Assembly: GCA_905178155.1 (NCBI GenBank)
Contig: CAJINV010000004.1
Coordinates: forward strand, 5,477,711 to 5,541,710
Direction: 5' to 3'
DNA length: 64,000 nucleotides
Source: Amoebophrya sp. A120
Taxonomy: Eukaryota; Sar; Dinophyceae; Syndiniales; Amoebophryaceae
Positions 43,193 through 54,400 of this stretch are shown in pieces. Under the pieces are notes generated by a model. It did not search any database and was not told the DNA's origin. It was given only the letters and a program-made list of their open reading frames with translations. Positions within the stretch are counted from its first letter, which is position 1, and every line of letters starts with the position of its first letter. A program made the position numbers and the translations under genes.

Positions 43193-45509
43193 TTTTCAGA
43201 CTCACTAAGGATTACACGCAAGAAATATATCGCAATCTTGAACGCAAAGAAAAGCGCAAGTTGCAGCGAATCGCGGCCGACGCAGGACCGATTCGAGGAG
43301 CTTGGCGTGAAAGAAATGAGGCCATAAACGAAATCCGTGAACTTATCGATAGTCAGCCCGAGTATGCTCATCTCAAAGAGCAACAGCGCCAGCGAATCGC
43401 CCAGGATTTGTTTAGTCAGGCTCAGATCGATCCCGAGGGGCCGATCGAGCAGGATGAAGAACTTAGCAACTTAGTTTATCCCTTTCTGTGTCCAGACTGG
43501 GAAAAGCATGAAGTAGCTTTTTGCTTCAAGGCTACCATCGCGTCAGCTTCTGTGAAAGATTCGGAAGTTGATAATCAGCCCGACTGGGTTGCAGCGATCG
43601 GTAAAGAAGTGCAAGCGCACTCGCACGTATTCCGAGCCGCCACCAGTGAAGAAATTCAAAACTGGATGGCTGAAGGCAATAGATTTATTCCTTGCCGCAT
43701 GATTCTCAGCGTGAAACGCGACCAGAGAAAGAAATGCCGGATCGTGTGCCTGGGTTACATGGGCTATGTTTCCAGCCACGAAGGAAAATTTGCAGAAGTG
43801 CCGGACCTATGCATTTTGCGTCTGCTTGTCGCAATCTGCTGCCAGAATCCGAATATCTGCATGCTGCCCGCGGATGCCCGCAATGCATTTTTGCAGTCGC
43901 GTTGCCCTGCTTTTGTTTTAGTAGCGTTAGACGAACGATTGCAGAAACAGCTCGGATATAAGTACGCCGTTGTTTTGTATGCCCTCAATGGCTTGCGCCT
44001 CTCGCCCGTTGCTTGGTCGAGACATCGCGACGAAAAGTTGCTGGAAGTAGGATGGGCTCGCAACCCATGCGAGCCAACGCTTTGGCATAAGCAGGATGTA
44101 ATCTTAATTGTCTTCGTTGACAATTTTTGGTTCTTCGGCCCGCGCGCCTCCTGTGAAAAAGCCAGGCAAGACCTAGAAGTGCCTCTTCGTCTGTTTCTTG
44201 AAGAAGTTAAAGAAACAGCTACGCGCCGTATCTATGACTTGCTCAGTATTGCGCTGCTGCAGGACAAAAATACTGGCGATATTACTTTATCCCAGGATGC
44301 GTACGTGACTAAGGCTTTAGAGCGGTTCGGCGGGAATATAAATGGGAAGCCAGCACTGAGCCCCATGTCAACCGCTCCAAACCCTTCGAACGAAGAGAAG
44401 CCCGCACTTTTAAAGTTAAAGCAGGAATACTGTGGCACTTTGAACTACCTTGCCACTAGCACGCGCCTTGACATCGTAGTAGCATTGAAATTCTGTGCAA
44501 AAGCAAAAGCGAACGAAGAAACGCTGACCGCGTTGAAGCGTATCTTTCGTTACTTGCGTACGCGCCGAGTTCTTGTCTACAGGAACAAGCAAGAAATCTT
44601 GAAAGGCAAGCTCACTCTAAGCGGTCTTTTGCTCCCTGTGTACTTTGAATCTGCCTCCAACAAGTCAAACGGATTGACAAAAGTTTGCGTTGGAGTAGAG
44701 CACACAGCATTTTGCCGCATGAATGGAATCACTGAAATGCAGTAAAAAACAACTATACTTTCAGGAACGTCGTAGCGGAAAACTGGATTTGAAGAATCTA
44801 ACTCCGATGGAGTTCCGGTCTGACGAAGACGGAACGCCGGAAAATTAAATTCCAAAACCCGAAGAGGAGAATGCACACCATCAAAAATTGGGTGATGTAG
44901 CTCCACGGGTATCAAGACCGTAAAAGCACGAGGAGAGCGGTGGATGTAGAGTCGATACGATTTGAACTGTAATCGTCTACCCTTATCTAGCATGCCACCG
45001 GGCTTCACTCGTAGCAACAAGTTCTTTCTTCTAAAAGTACACTGTCGATACACATTCTAGTACTATAATTTTGAAGAAAAGAAATCAATTGTAGATACAC
45101 GAAAAAAGAGTTTATCGCTCTGTTTCCATTTTCTGAAGGACATTCTATTGGACTAGGAGCCGGGGAGGTTATTGCGCGGTAATCGCCTAGTGCTCCAAGA
45201 TCCAATGTGAATGATCCAAGTATACGATGACACAGGATGGAAATCAGATGAGTGATCATGTGCATAAGATTACACCTAATCGTATGATGCACACAGAGAC
45301 AGTATAAGAAACTGTATGAGAAACTAAGTGGTTTGTAATGCATGTGATGCAACACAACCCTACAGAGACCAGCCTTAATGGCTAAAGAATAAGAAAATAA
45401 ATTTCCGTGACACACAAGCAAAGCTACCCACACAAGGTACCAAATAGGCATTACAGATTGTTCTACTTGGATCGTTTCTTGTTTGGGTCTTGGTCTTCGC
45501 ACGTTCACA
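43193..45509 (+). mobile_element. Ty1/copia-type retrotransposon fragment
   Basis: Between two copies of a 43-bp repeat. Only the reverse-transcriptase part and a remnant of RNase H are recognisable; gag, protease and integrase are absent, so the copy is 5' truncated. The segment after the ORF (44746-45509) contains no gene I recognise. Confidence 0.75.
43261..44745 (+). pseudogene. Copia reverse transcriptase, catalytically decayed
   Basis: Continuous frame of at least 494 residues (first ATG 43318; open upstream to about 43195). It matches Ty1/copia reverse transcriptase: DWVAAIGKEVQAH, RKKCRIVCLGYMG, LPADARNAFLQSRCPAF (first catalytic Asp), YALNGLRLSPVAWSRHRD, then VFVDNFWFFGP where YVDD is expected, followed by LNYLATSTRLDIVVALKF and LKRIFRYLRTRRVLVY. 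The VDD-to-VDN change removes a catalytic Asp. The RNase H domain is almost entirely missing: the frame runs from LVYRNKQEI straight to the terminal motif NKSNGLTKV. The frame has stayed open despite these losses, so the copy is either young or tolerated. Not expected to be active. Confidence 0.8.
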
Positions 45510-45552
45510 CTCCCCGAAGCCACACCTCCAACTCCGTAGCAATAGTATCTAT
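45510..45552. repeat. 43-bp direct repeat, right copy
   Basis: Near-identical to 43150-43192 (one G-to-A difference). It repeats the 3' end of the zinc-finger coding region plus 13 bases downstream. Confidence 0.9.
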
Positions 45553-45872
45553 CCGTTGCAAATACAAGTCTGGGTCGGCGTTGATGCAAACTTGTGATGC
45601 GAGCTCTGCGAAGATTGTCGTAAAAATTTGTCTTGCACGAACAGCGGAATTATATGTGCGTCGATTGGTTGTCAATCTCAATCTGAGAATTATGGACGAT
45701 TTCGCATGCGGAATCGGGATGTTGGGAGAGCACCGTCATGCGCGATGCCTGTGATCATGTTCATGCCAGGTTCTCCTGCATTCCTGACCTCTTGGAGCAT
45801 GAACAAGCTGAATGACAAAAAACTCTGCAGTATTTTTCCAGACCTAGACTTATTTGCATTTTTATTTTATAG
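45553..45872. mobile_element. Family A introner-like relic outside a gene
   Basis: Starts TTGCAAATACAAGTCTGGGT and ends CCAGACCTAGACTTATTTGC, a degraded version of the family A termini, with the typical interior (CTGCATTCCTGACC; GCATGAACAAGC). It directly follows the duplicated gene end and is not within any recognisable coding region. Confidence 0.7.
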
Positions 45873-46740
45873 TAAGCCACGCCTCCTCACGCCTTGGTTT
45901 TGTTCGTGTGCAGTTCCACCATAAAAGTGCAATGCCATGAGCGAACGTCTTGAATGCTACATAGCATGCCGATAATTCTATATATGATACTTTGTATTTC
46001 TCCCCAACGGGATCTGTATGTAAAAGCAACATTTTATATTTTCAACCTTTCCGCTACGCAAAAATAAGGATCGACTACTGATGCACTCTTTTTGAAAAAT
46101 GAAACACGACCAGCACCAAGTGCATCATCTCCCGTGAAGACCAGCTTGAATGAAAAACTTCCGCACATGTTGCTTTTTGCAATGTAGTTTTGCACACGTC
46201 GATACTGAATAACAACAGATCTATGCAACAAACAGTCTTGTAACTATCCTTCTTTTATTTTCCCGTGCAACCAAAATTGTTTGACACCACGAAAGAGTGG
46301 CTAAGAGTGGTTCCGAAAAGTCGGAAACTACGAAAAAAAACAAAATTGCAACTTCTTTTGACTTCTATCTGTAATCACACCTTCTACTTAATGATGATGA
46401 TCTGTATTTGTATGTGGTATTGGCGGGCCTGATTAAAAAGCGTTACAACAGAAGCTATTTTCTTGTCTTTTTAATTACTTGACGGCATTCCTATCATGCT
46501 GTCATGACCACCTTCCCAGCGGCGCCGGCGAAGCTCGACTTAGAGTTTTCGTAGCGGTTCATGTCCGTTGGAAAGACCCAGCCAAAAAAAAGTGGGGCGA
46601 AAACGAAACCGCGCGTGAGTAGAAGTTTTTGCTTGTAAGAACTACAAGGTGTGCTCTTTTTACGAGTATGTTTAAGGCGGTTCCATTTTCCTTGTTCTGC
46701 TTCGGCAACGACAAAACAAGCGAGCTACTTCTGCGAGTAC
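45873..46740. other. Intergenic, no gene recognised
   Basis: AT-rich DNA with short ORFs only. Confidence 0.45.
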
Positions 46741-48490
46741 TCAAGAAAGCCTTTTGAGGACTTGGTAACTAGACTGAGGTGCCGCCCATGCTGTTTGGTC
46801 TGATGGGTGTTTACGCGCGTAAGCGGTCTCGACGAATTGGTTGGACATACTGTGTGGCTCAGCCGCACTCGTTGTCGTGTCGGTTTCGACCCTCACGCGG
46901 CGACAGCTGCCTGTCTGGCAACCTGTCACCGCCTCTTCGTGGCCTTCGCCACCGGTCGTTTGTGCTCGACCCTGCCTCCTTTCGCTGTGCGACTGGGGGT
47001 GGGTCTCGGGTACAAAACGACCGTCCCACCTCGGGGGAGAGGTCAACTTCTCTTGTCCTGGATGACAAAGTTACCACCTCTTGGTACACCATCGGTTCAT
47101 CTGCGATGAATCTGTGCCCGTCGGCACTGTGGCTGCGTCTTCGCGCCACGCTGCACCTCACGCAGCGCTGCACCTCACGCAGCACCGTCGCGTCGATGCG
47201 ACTTTGTGTCCCTCACGACACGCGTCTGTGGTGCGCGAGCACCCCTTCGCACCCAGTGCTGCCTCTGCAGCACGCGTTCTTACGCTGCCAGCTTCCCCGA
47301 GGGGAACCGAGCAACGTGCGGTTGGACACCGCAAGGCGTGTGTGTTATGCTCCACCGGTGTACAGGCTAGAAGACCTGTGCACGCGTCGGTGTCGGCACT
47401 CACACTTCATGCCTAGGGGGCGCTGCTCTGGCAGCTGCCGCGCCCCCGCCGCCTTGCACTTCCCCGTCTGGTCCAGATAGGGTTGTGTAAGTGCATAGGC
47501 CCGTGCGTCGTGCGACCTCGTAGGTGAGGGTCGGGCGCATGGGCCTCCCGCCCGCACATCCAAGTGCGGCGCGGGTGGCGTCGTGGGTCCAGCGCACCGC
47601 TCGTGCGCCTGCGATCCTGACGTCCTCCCGGGGGGCGCGCGTAGCGCTCCCCGTCCACCTCTCGTGCCACCCGTGGCACCGGCGTGTCCCTCCACTGTGA
47701 TGTGGGACGACACGCCGTCCTTCCCCCCTGCACTGCACGGTCGGGCAGCGGCGGCAACGCCTTGTTGCACTCGCACGACCCGCCCGTCCTGCCCTGCGCG
47801 ACCTGCGCGTCACGCAGGCGTGCTCGCGTGGTTGCACAACCGTGTGCACACGCTCTCGACCCTGCCTCGCACGCATGCCAGCGGGCATGCGCGCGATCGC
47901 CGGCCTGCGCGCGCACGTTGGCGCACATGCGTGTGCCAGTGCGCACGGCTCGGCACAGAGGCAGCTTCACTTGTTGGCGCGCGCACACGGTCGTGCCCGC
48001 CAGCATGAGTGCAGTTGTACGTGCGGGCTCCTGCGCCCGCACGGCCAGCTCACAGTACCGCACGCGCAGATCCCACCTGCACGTCCGCGTGCGAAGGCCT
48101 GTGTGCCTTTGCACGCGGTAAATCGAACCTGCCCCCTGGGGGTGCCGTGTGTGCACACATGCAGGTCACGGCGGCGGTGACGCCGTGTTGCAGCGAGCGG
48201 TGTCCCCCCTGGCACCACACGCCGCTCTCCCGCACTACAACGCAGTGACGGCTCGCCTGGAGCTGTGTTGCAGTGCCGCCCTGTATGGGCTGCCGGTTGT
48301 CGTTGGCTGCGAGCCACGACAATCGGCTCTCGCCCTGCTGGTGCCGTGCAAGGCACCAGCAGGCGGTGTTTCCCCTTGTTGCATAAGCAGGACAACACCA
48401 CCGACATGGACGTGACTGGCATCGTCGCATCACGCGCTGACGACCCTCGCGAACGACCTGCACCCGCCCACCGTGGACAGCGGACAGGTA
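46741..48490. other. GC-rich hairpin-rich non-coding DNA
   Basis: Abrupt compositional change to GC-rich, CA/TG- and CG-rich sequence. Many ORFs overlap on both strands without domain or consistent frame. Short inverted repeats are frequent, for example CTGCTGGTGCC with GGCACCAGCAG (48338-48362) and TTGTCGTTGGCT with AGCCACGACAA (about 48297-48325). GCTGCACCTCACGCAGC is tandemly repeated at 47150-47185. It lies directly upstream of the retroelement-like cluster and could be its long 5' non-coding region. Confidence 0.5.
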
Positions 48491-48622
48491 CAGTACTACG
48501 CTATTAGTTAATCATGCAGCAGGACGTGTTTCTTGAGTTAGCACACTAAGCCCGACGCATAAACCACAGCACAATCATCAGGTGACACCCGCTACCGCCA
48601 CTCGCCCGTGACCATCATCGAC

Positions 48623-48980
48623 ATGCACGCAGCCACGAACGAGATTTGCAGTCAAGACACCTTGTGTAAATCGCTCCCGAACTCACTTTGTACAGCAGCA
48701 CAGGAACTTATGCGCACTAGCTTACATCTGCCGCTTCAGCTAAGCACTCGCCTCAAGGTGTGCAGGATCTTGCAAGAGGAAAAGCTTGATGTTCGCTCTT
48801 CCGTTTTTCGCACTGAGATCACGATCACTTTTTTGACTTTTTGTTTGCTTTGCGCACCAGAAAGATCGCGATCTGTTCCATGCTACCACCAAGAGCACGT
48901 CGCGTGCCCGCGGTTTGGATCTCGCAGTGCAGCGTGCGCTGACAGCGATCACCCTGTCCGATGTTCTTCTACATTGTTAG
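48623..48980 (+). CDS. Small protein, first gene of the retroelement cluster
   Basis: Unknown 95-residue protein. Exon 1 is 48623-48790 (start MHAATNEICS) and exon 2 is 48861-48980 (KDRDLFHATTKSTSRARG to LLHC). The joining intron 48791-48860 is 70 nt, GT-AG, with a T-rich tract before CACCAG. The second exon is a good open frame but would not connect without splicing. Only 29 bases separate its stop from the next ATG. No motif recognised. Confidence 0.5.
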
Positions 48981-49009
48981 CAGGATCGCCCCCTCTTTAG
49001 CATCAGAAA

Positions 49010-49270
49010 ATGCCGATTAAGGTGCACAGCGAGCACAACGCTGTAAGGATCGTGGAACTTACATGCCAGTCGACCCTATGCTGGGAAAGAATCGAAAGTG
49101 ATGCGTTACGGACCGCGCACGTGGTCGCAGGCCAGCGTGTCGCGATCACGTACTACCGAACCACAGGAGCGTTGTTGTTCCAGGGTGGTGCGGCGCAAAA
49201 TCATCTCTCCGAGACGGCCCAGGCCTTGATAGACACGCTCAAAAAGGCAATGCCGGCCGCCACGCTGTGA
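49010..49270 (+). CDS. Small protein with RNase-HIII-N-like strand pattern
   Basis: 86-residue intronless protein (MPIKVHSEHNAVR start). The central ITYYRTTGALLFQGGAAQNH resembles the TBP-like substrate-binding N-domains of bacterial RNase HIII, where a YY-x-G-LxxQG segment forms a beta hairpin. The likeness is short and could be chance. Similar small nucleic-acid-binding folds would suit a retroelement. The next gene begins 29 bases later. Confidence 0.5.
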   Translation: MPIKVHSEHNAVRIVELTCQSTLCWERIESDALRTAHVVAGQRVAITYYRTTGALLFQGGAAQNHLSETAQALIDTLKKAMPAATL

Positions 49271-49299
49271 TCTTGTCCTTTTCTCGCTCGCTCGGCACA

Positions 49300-50207
49300 A
49301 TGAACAATCACCAGAAACATAGGAGAACTTGTGTAATGCCTTCTCATCAATTCAAGATGGACTTGTACAGTATGGCCCAGCGGCAGTACATAGTGGAGCA
49401 CCACACCAGAACCGACACCAAGGAGAAGTGCGATCGGTTCATGAGCGACTTGCTCGACACCGAGTCTATCGAGGACTTCGTTGACGCCGCCGCAGAAGCT
49501 GCCCTGGGCCGAGAGTTCGGGAGCATGCCAGAAAGGTAATCTTACTGCCCTAGCCGCAAAAGAATACGGCGCGTTTGTGCGAAAAGCCCCCTCATTTGTG
49601 TGTTTTTTCAGCCCTTTCTGTGAAGCCATGTTGATGCTGTGCTCGGTATGCCAGGAAATTTTTAACAAGCAAATTGCCATTTATTTCTTGCTACAGGTAC
49701 ACTGCGAGTCGCCAAGCGAAGCGCAACAAGAAGTCGCCGGCGCGCTCTCCACCGTTGGCCCTGTGCAGCCAAAATTTGCGACGACTCGAGCAGCAAAATA
49801 CGGGCGAGAAACAGACTCTGCACAGAAATTCCGTCGTGGTGAGAGGACCCTCCGACAAGCCACATGCTGCCGCCCCCGAGCTAACCAGCGAGCAGAAGTG
49901 CGACTTACAGAATTGCGTCTCTGGCGCTGGCGGTTCTGGTTTTTATAACCAGCTCGACTTTGATGAGAAAGTGAATGCTTGGAGCGATCGATTTAATGAG
50001 CTCGCAGCGAGAAACTCCTTAGAGCTAGCAAGTGTGCCGCTAGAGCAGCTGAGCGAAGGCATCGAGAAGCGTGTTGCTCTGATGCATAAGGCAGGACACA
50101 GGCCCCGTTCTTGCAACATCGAATTGGATTACTTTGGTCAGTATCGCTTTGCAGTGCGGTACGACCAAGGCGAATATAGATTCCGCCCGGCGATCACCGA
50201 GGACTAA
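49300..50207 (+). CDS. Unknown protein, retroelement cluster
   Basis: 248-residue protein from exons 49300-49535 and 49697-50207; the 161-nt intron has donor AG/GTAATC and acceptor CTACAG/G. The N-terminal part is charged (DTKEKCDRFMSDLLDTESIE), the middle is basic (RQAKRNKKSPARSPP), and the C-terminus contains Tyr-rich YFGQYRFAVRYDQGEYRF. No family recognised. Order and strand suggest a structural or accessory protein of the element. Confidence 0.55.
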
Positions 50208-50310
50208 GTAATTATAGGACTTTGTAATTGTGCAGTACGTCACTGCTGCCCCTTTTTTGTGATCCACTGCTCTCGCACCCTGTTCGCCCGCAGTTCCACA
50301 TTGATCAACC

Positions 50311-50537
50311 ATGGGCCATGCGGCAACGCAGCAGCTTGCCATGCAGCCACACACCCAACAAGAAATAGATCTCATCGCGACGCAGCAGCTCGCAGAGAAC
50401 AAGTTCCGCGATGATCAAACAGCGGGATCAATGATCCAGCGACTCGGCAGGATCAAGCAGCAGGATCAAGCAACAGGATTGAGTCGGTTCTTTCTTTGTT
50501 GCTTGCGTTATTGCGTGCAGGCCCGAATTACACGTAA
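50311..50537 (+). CDS. Short Gln-rich protein, retroelement cluster
   Basis: Starts MGHAATQQLAMQPHTQQEID. With a 38-nt T-rich GT-AG intron at 50483-50520 it encodes 62 residues ending TGLSPNYT. Read through without splicing it would be 80 residues ending at 50553. Gln-rich and hydrophilic; function unknown. Confidence 0.4.
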
Positions 50538-50613
50538 TTCACCCACCAATTAGGCTGTTTATGACGGGAAGCAAACTACTATTCACAAACTCAAAGTTAA
50601 ATTATCAACAAAG

Positions 50614-51245
50614 ATGGCCAAAAACAAAAAAAAGACCGCGACACCCAAAGCCGGCGCCGCCGGCAGACGAAAAAACAGTATGGCGCTTTCTATAGCAATT
50701 TGCTGTTGCACGCTGATCAGCGCGCGCTTGTAGAAGGAAAAAATTGTTGTAAGCAATCTGTCCTGGAATATTGATTCGCCCCTACGATCAAGCCACTTGC
50801 GTCAGAAAAAATTATCAATCTCTTTCCTTCAGGTAAAGAAGATAAGCTGCAGCTACAAGAGGAGATCCGAGTAGACGAGCCAGCACCAGCGGACCAGAAG
50901 GCCGCGCACGACCCCCCTGCCACAACCCCCTTTGCCGAGCGCATGGCCGTATCGGACGAAGCAGCCGTGTACAGCGCCAAAATTCAGGAAAAAGCCGTGG
51001 ACTACGACAAATCTCAGGAAACAGCCGTGCACACCGATGCCGCTGCTACAAGCCAGCCTGCGACCGTCGAGAAGGAAACAGCCGTGCGCACCGTGGTCGA
51101 CACAGCCGTGCATCTGGCCCCCCTTCGCACCGACCCCCAACCCAACGACAAGGACGCCTTACCGCCATTAAGGAGAAGCCAGGAATTTCTGTACCAACAC
51201 CACCCGCAATTCCACGCCCCAGCGACAGGCAACATTTACAAATAG
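50614..51245 (+). CDS. Lys-rich N-terminus protein, retroelement cluster
   Basis: 158 residues from exons 50614-50677 (MAKNKKKTATPKAG...) and 50833-51245; the 155-nt intron is GT-AG with a CTTTCCTTCAG acceptor. The second exon is acidic and Ala/Val/Thr-rich, with a loosely repeated ETAV/EAAV theme (DEAAVYSAKIQEKAVDYD, QETAVHTDAAA, KETAVRTVVDTAV) at about 10-14-residue spacing. No known domain. The repeats suggest a fibrous or disordered linker. Confidence 0.5.
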
Positions 51246-51473
51246 GGACGTAGTGCAGTGATTTGTGAGTGAGAGCTGTTTTTGTTTTTGGCGTGTCTTG
51301 TCCGCCCTGTGTTTGTGCTGTCCCGACTTAGTCTTGTCCACTACATCACGGCGTGTCGCGTCCGCCAGCTACCAACTGTTGTCGACGAACAACAGCTGAT
51401 GTGAGAAACAGTGTCAAGCAACAAATCTCGTTGTCGGTCCACAGAGCGCTTGCAACGGAGAATTAATTGACAG

Positions 51474-54400
51474 ATACCCCGCTTCTCGCCCGAGACGCAC
51501 CTACGCCGTCGTCACCGAAGGTGACCAGCCTTCTCCATCTCGTACGCCCACCACCCGTATTTGACCTCCCGCTCCTGCCAAGACGCACTGTTCCAGGCAC
51601 CCCTCCGCGAACGAGCGTCGCCCTCGTGCCCCCCAAGGATCTGAGCCCAGACCCGCCATCTGAGTTCAGAATCACCGAATCCGAACTTAGCCACAGCGTT
51701 CAATTTGATCCAATGGACCACGCGATGCTACAGGAAGCGATCGACAGCGAGGACGCCATAGGTAAGGAGACCGAGGACAAGAAGACAGTGAGACTCCGCA
51801 TGAATCCCACTTCGCCGTCTACAGCTGGTATAAAAAATCGACTCTGTGTTAATCAAAATCGACTCTTGCATGCGAGCAAGGATGTATCGCATGGAATGAA
51901 ACCCGCCTTGCCTGTCATGCAATCCCCCCCCTCCCATGGTGGGCCCACGTGGCACCCTGCTACACGATGGTGTGATAATATCAAGCGCTTGGCTTTGCAG
52001 GTATCATAGATGAGCAGCCACCAGCTGAAACGCAAGAAACCGAGGCTGGCGTGCCCCCATTACCGCCTTCAGGCGACACCAAGAACAAGCTTCCCGCCCC
52101 GACAGAACCAGAGGCGCCGAAACAAACCACGACCATCGGACCGCACGATCGAGAAAGGATGGACAGCATAGTGAAGAAAATCAAAGCACAGCAGGAGGAG
52201 CGTGCGCGGGAGAGAGCCAAACAGCAACAAGCTGCTTCCTCTTCTCTCTTCGGTATCAAGAGCTCGTCGGTGCCATTTGATCAGTCGCATCCCCCGGTAC
52301 TAGGAAACTTCATCAACAGGGAAAAAACAGCTACGGCGCTCTTCCTCGGCCCGTCCCCAATCAAGAAATCTTCCTCGCCGCGCCGAGTCACCTCGACGCT
52401 CGCCGACTACAAGTTCGACCCATCACAACCGAGCATATTCGATCTGGGAAAACAAATCCGGAGCGACCAAGGAACAACTCGCAATCGATGCTCCTCGTTG
52501 GCGCCGCAGGACGACGAGTTCGACCTGTTCGGCAAACAGAGCAGCAACAAAAGCGACCACACAGCAAAGAACACAGCGACCAGCAGTACCTCCCAGCAAA
52601 AAGGCAAGGATGAGGAGGCCAAGCCAGCGACAAGCAAGGCCAATACCGAAAAGAAAACAACCGCTCGCAGCAAAAAGGCGGACACAGGAGAAAAAGCCAG
52701 CACAGGCAACAAGCGATCACGCAGCAAAAGCTCGGACCAAGAAGACGCGTCCAAAAAGTCCAGAGGACGGCCGAAGAAGCATGCGGCCCCCCCAGCGGAT
52801 AAACAGCCAGCAACATCCTCTGTCTTCGCACAACCCGCGGCAGCACTCCCACCGGTGCCGAAAGCGGAGGAGCGCACAACAGCGGAGGTACTCCCGCGAG
52901 GCATCCTGAAGAACGCCATTGCAGCCGACAGACCCACGATGCAACCCTTCAAGGTCCCGCCGTTGAAAATTGACCCAGTCGGTGATCGAAGCAAGCTCAA
53001 CAGGTTTCAGCTGGTCACAGCGCGTCTACGTCGACAGCCACCGCATGGACTACTGGGGCCGATTGCAAGAACGAGTACCAAAAGGAGCTGATGGCTACAG
53101 CATCACATTTAGCAGTGGACTCCCGTTCCAAGAAATAATGCGTCGATTCGAACTAGTACAAGTGCAACTTGACCGAGCACCATCGGCGTCGGCTCTCCGA
53201 GACCTGCAATCCAAATTGTTCATCAACGTCCACAAAGACAGGTGCCCAGCGTCCCTGGACGCTGGGGACTGGGGAGTAAGATGCTATCCGAAGAATGCGG
53301 GATTAGCACTTTTGACAGGAGCGACACGACGACCCGACTTCACCTATCCACAGCACCCAGGTGATGATGCACTTGGGCACGCGTTCACGAACAAGCATTG
53401 CAGTGACCGATACTGGAAAAGGTATATCCCCCCCCTCCCCTCTCTCTACTCTTTGTCTGTCATGCAGATCCGTGTCATGCGAATGCCACTAATGAGAGCA
53501 GACCTCTGAGCGCACATTATTGCAATATCAACCATCACACACTAATCACAGCGTGGTACGCGGCGACATACTGAGCGACGCAGTTTGCTTATCCGCCCCG
53601 GCGAGAGACCAGACGTCACTAACGCTAATGACGGTGATACCGAAAGACCTCAAACTCCCAGCCCACTCAGTACGATACGCCTGGTATCATGCAAAACGAG
53701 CAGGATGTGTCCCGAACTGGCTAGCAGAACACATAGAGGGACGCTTCGCGCGATATGCACAAGTGCCGATGCAAGGCGCCGTCATTGATGAACTCCACCA
53801 ATTTCCGGAAAGCCCCATGCAGTTGGAACCAACTTTGTACCTGATGTACCTCGACTGGCTGGAATTCTGCCGCATCATATGGCCGCTACACAAGGATCTC
53901 AACAGCCGGACGATGAGGGAGCACGCGAGGCACTTCCACAGGGCGGCCGTGCACCTGGGGCAGACCAACCGAAAAAGGTATTACCAGCCGAAGCATTGCA
54001 AGCCAGCAGGCGCTGAGTTCACAAAACAAAATGACCTGCTCCGGAAACTTCTGGTGGAGAATGACATGCAGGCCATGCAGCACTACGACGATCTCCATCC
54101 CATCCATCTGGACCAGCGCAAAGAAGTCCCCTTTGATCAGGTCGAAGCAACCACGTCCGAGGACGAGGACGAAGAGGATGATGGCGAGGAACTCTCGGAC
54201 GACTACATCGAAGCAGAAGAAACCAATGCCACCAGCGCAGCAGAATCTACTGCCCAATCCGAGAAAGAGGAGCCATCGGCGAAGAAACCGGTTAAGAAGC
54301 GTACATCAACAGCCGCGCGGTCCACATCTCAGCCTCGAAAAACCGCCGCTGCTACCACACGGCGCAAAAAGACGGACCCCCCGCAGGCCTCCTCGACCAC

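Noticed and set aside
46779-48463. Many overlapping ORFs of 80-247 codons on both strands
   Set aside because: No frame dominates, none has a recognisable domain, and Cys/Arg/His-rich translations look like random reading of CG-rich DNA.
51467-51711. Start of the gag-like gene at a TTG codon at 51467
   Set aside because: No evidence for non-ATG starts here. The frame more likely begins with an upstream exon joined at the AG at 51472-51473, or starts at ATG 51712; left unresolved.
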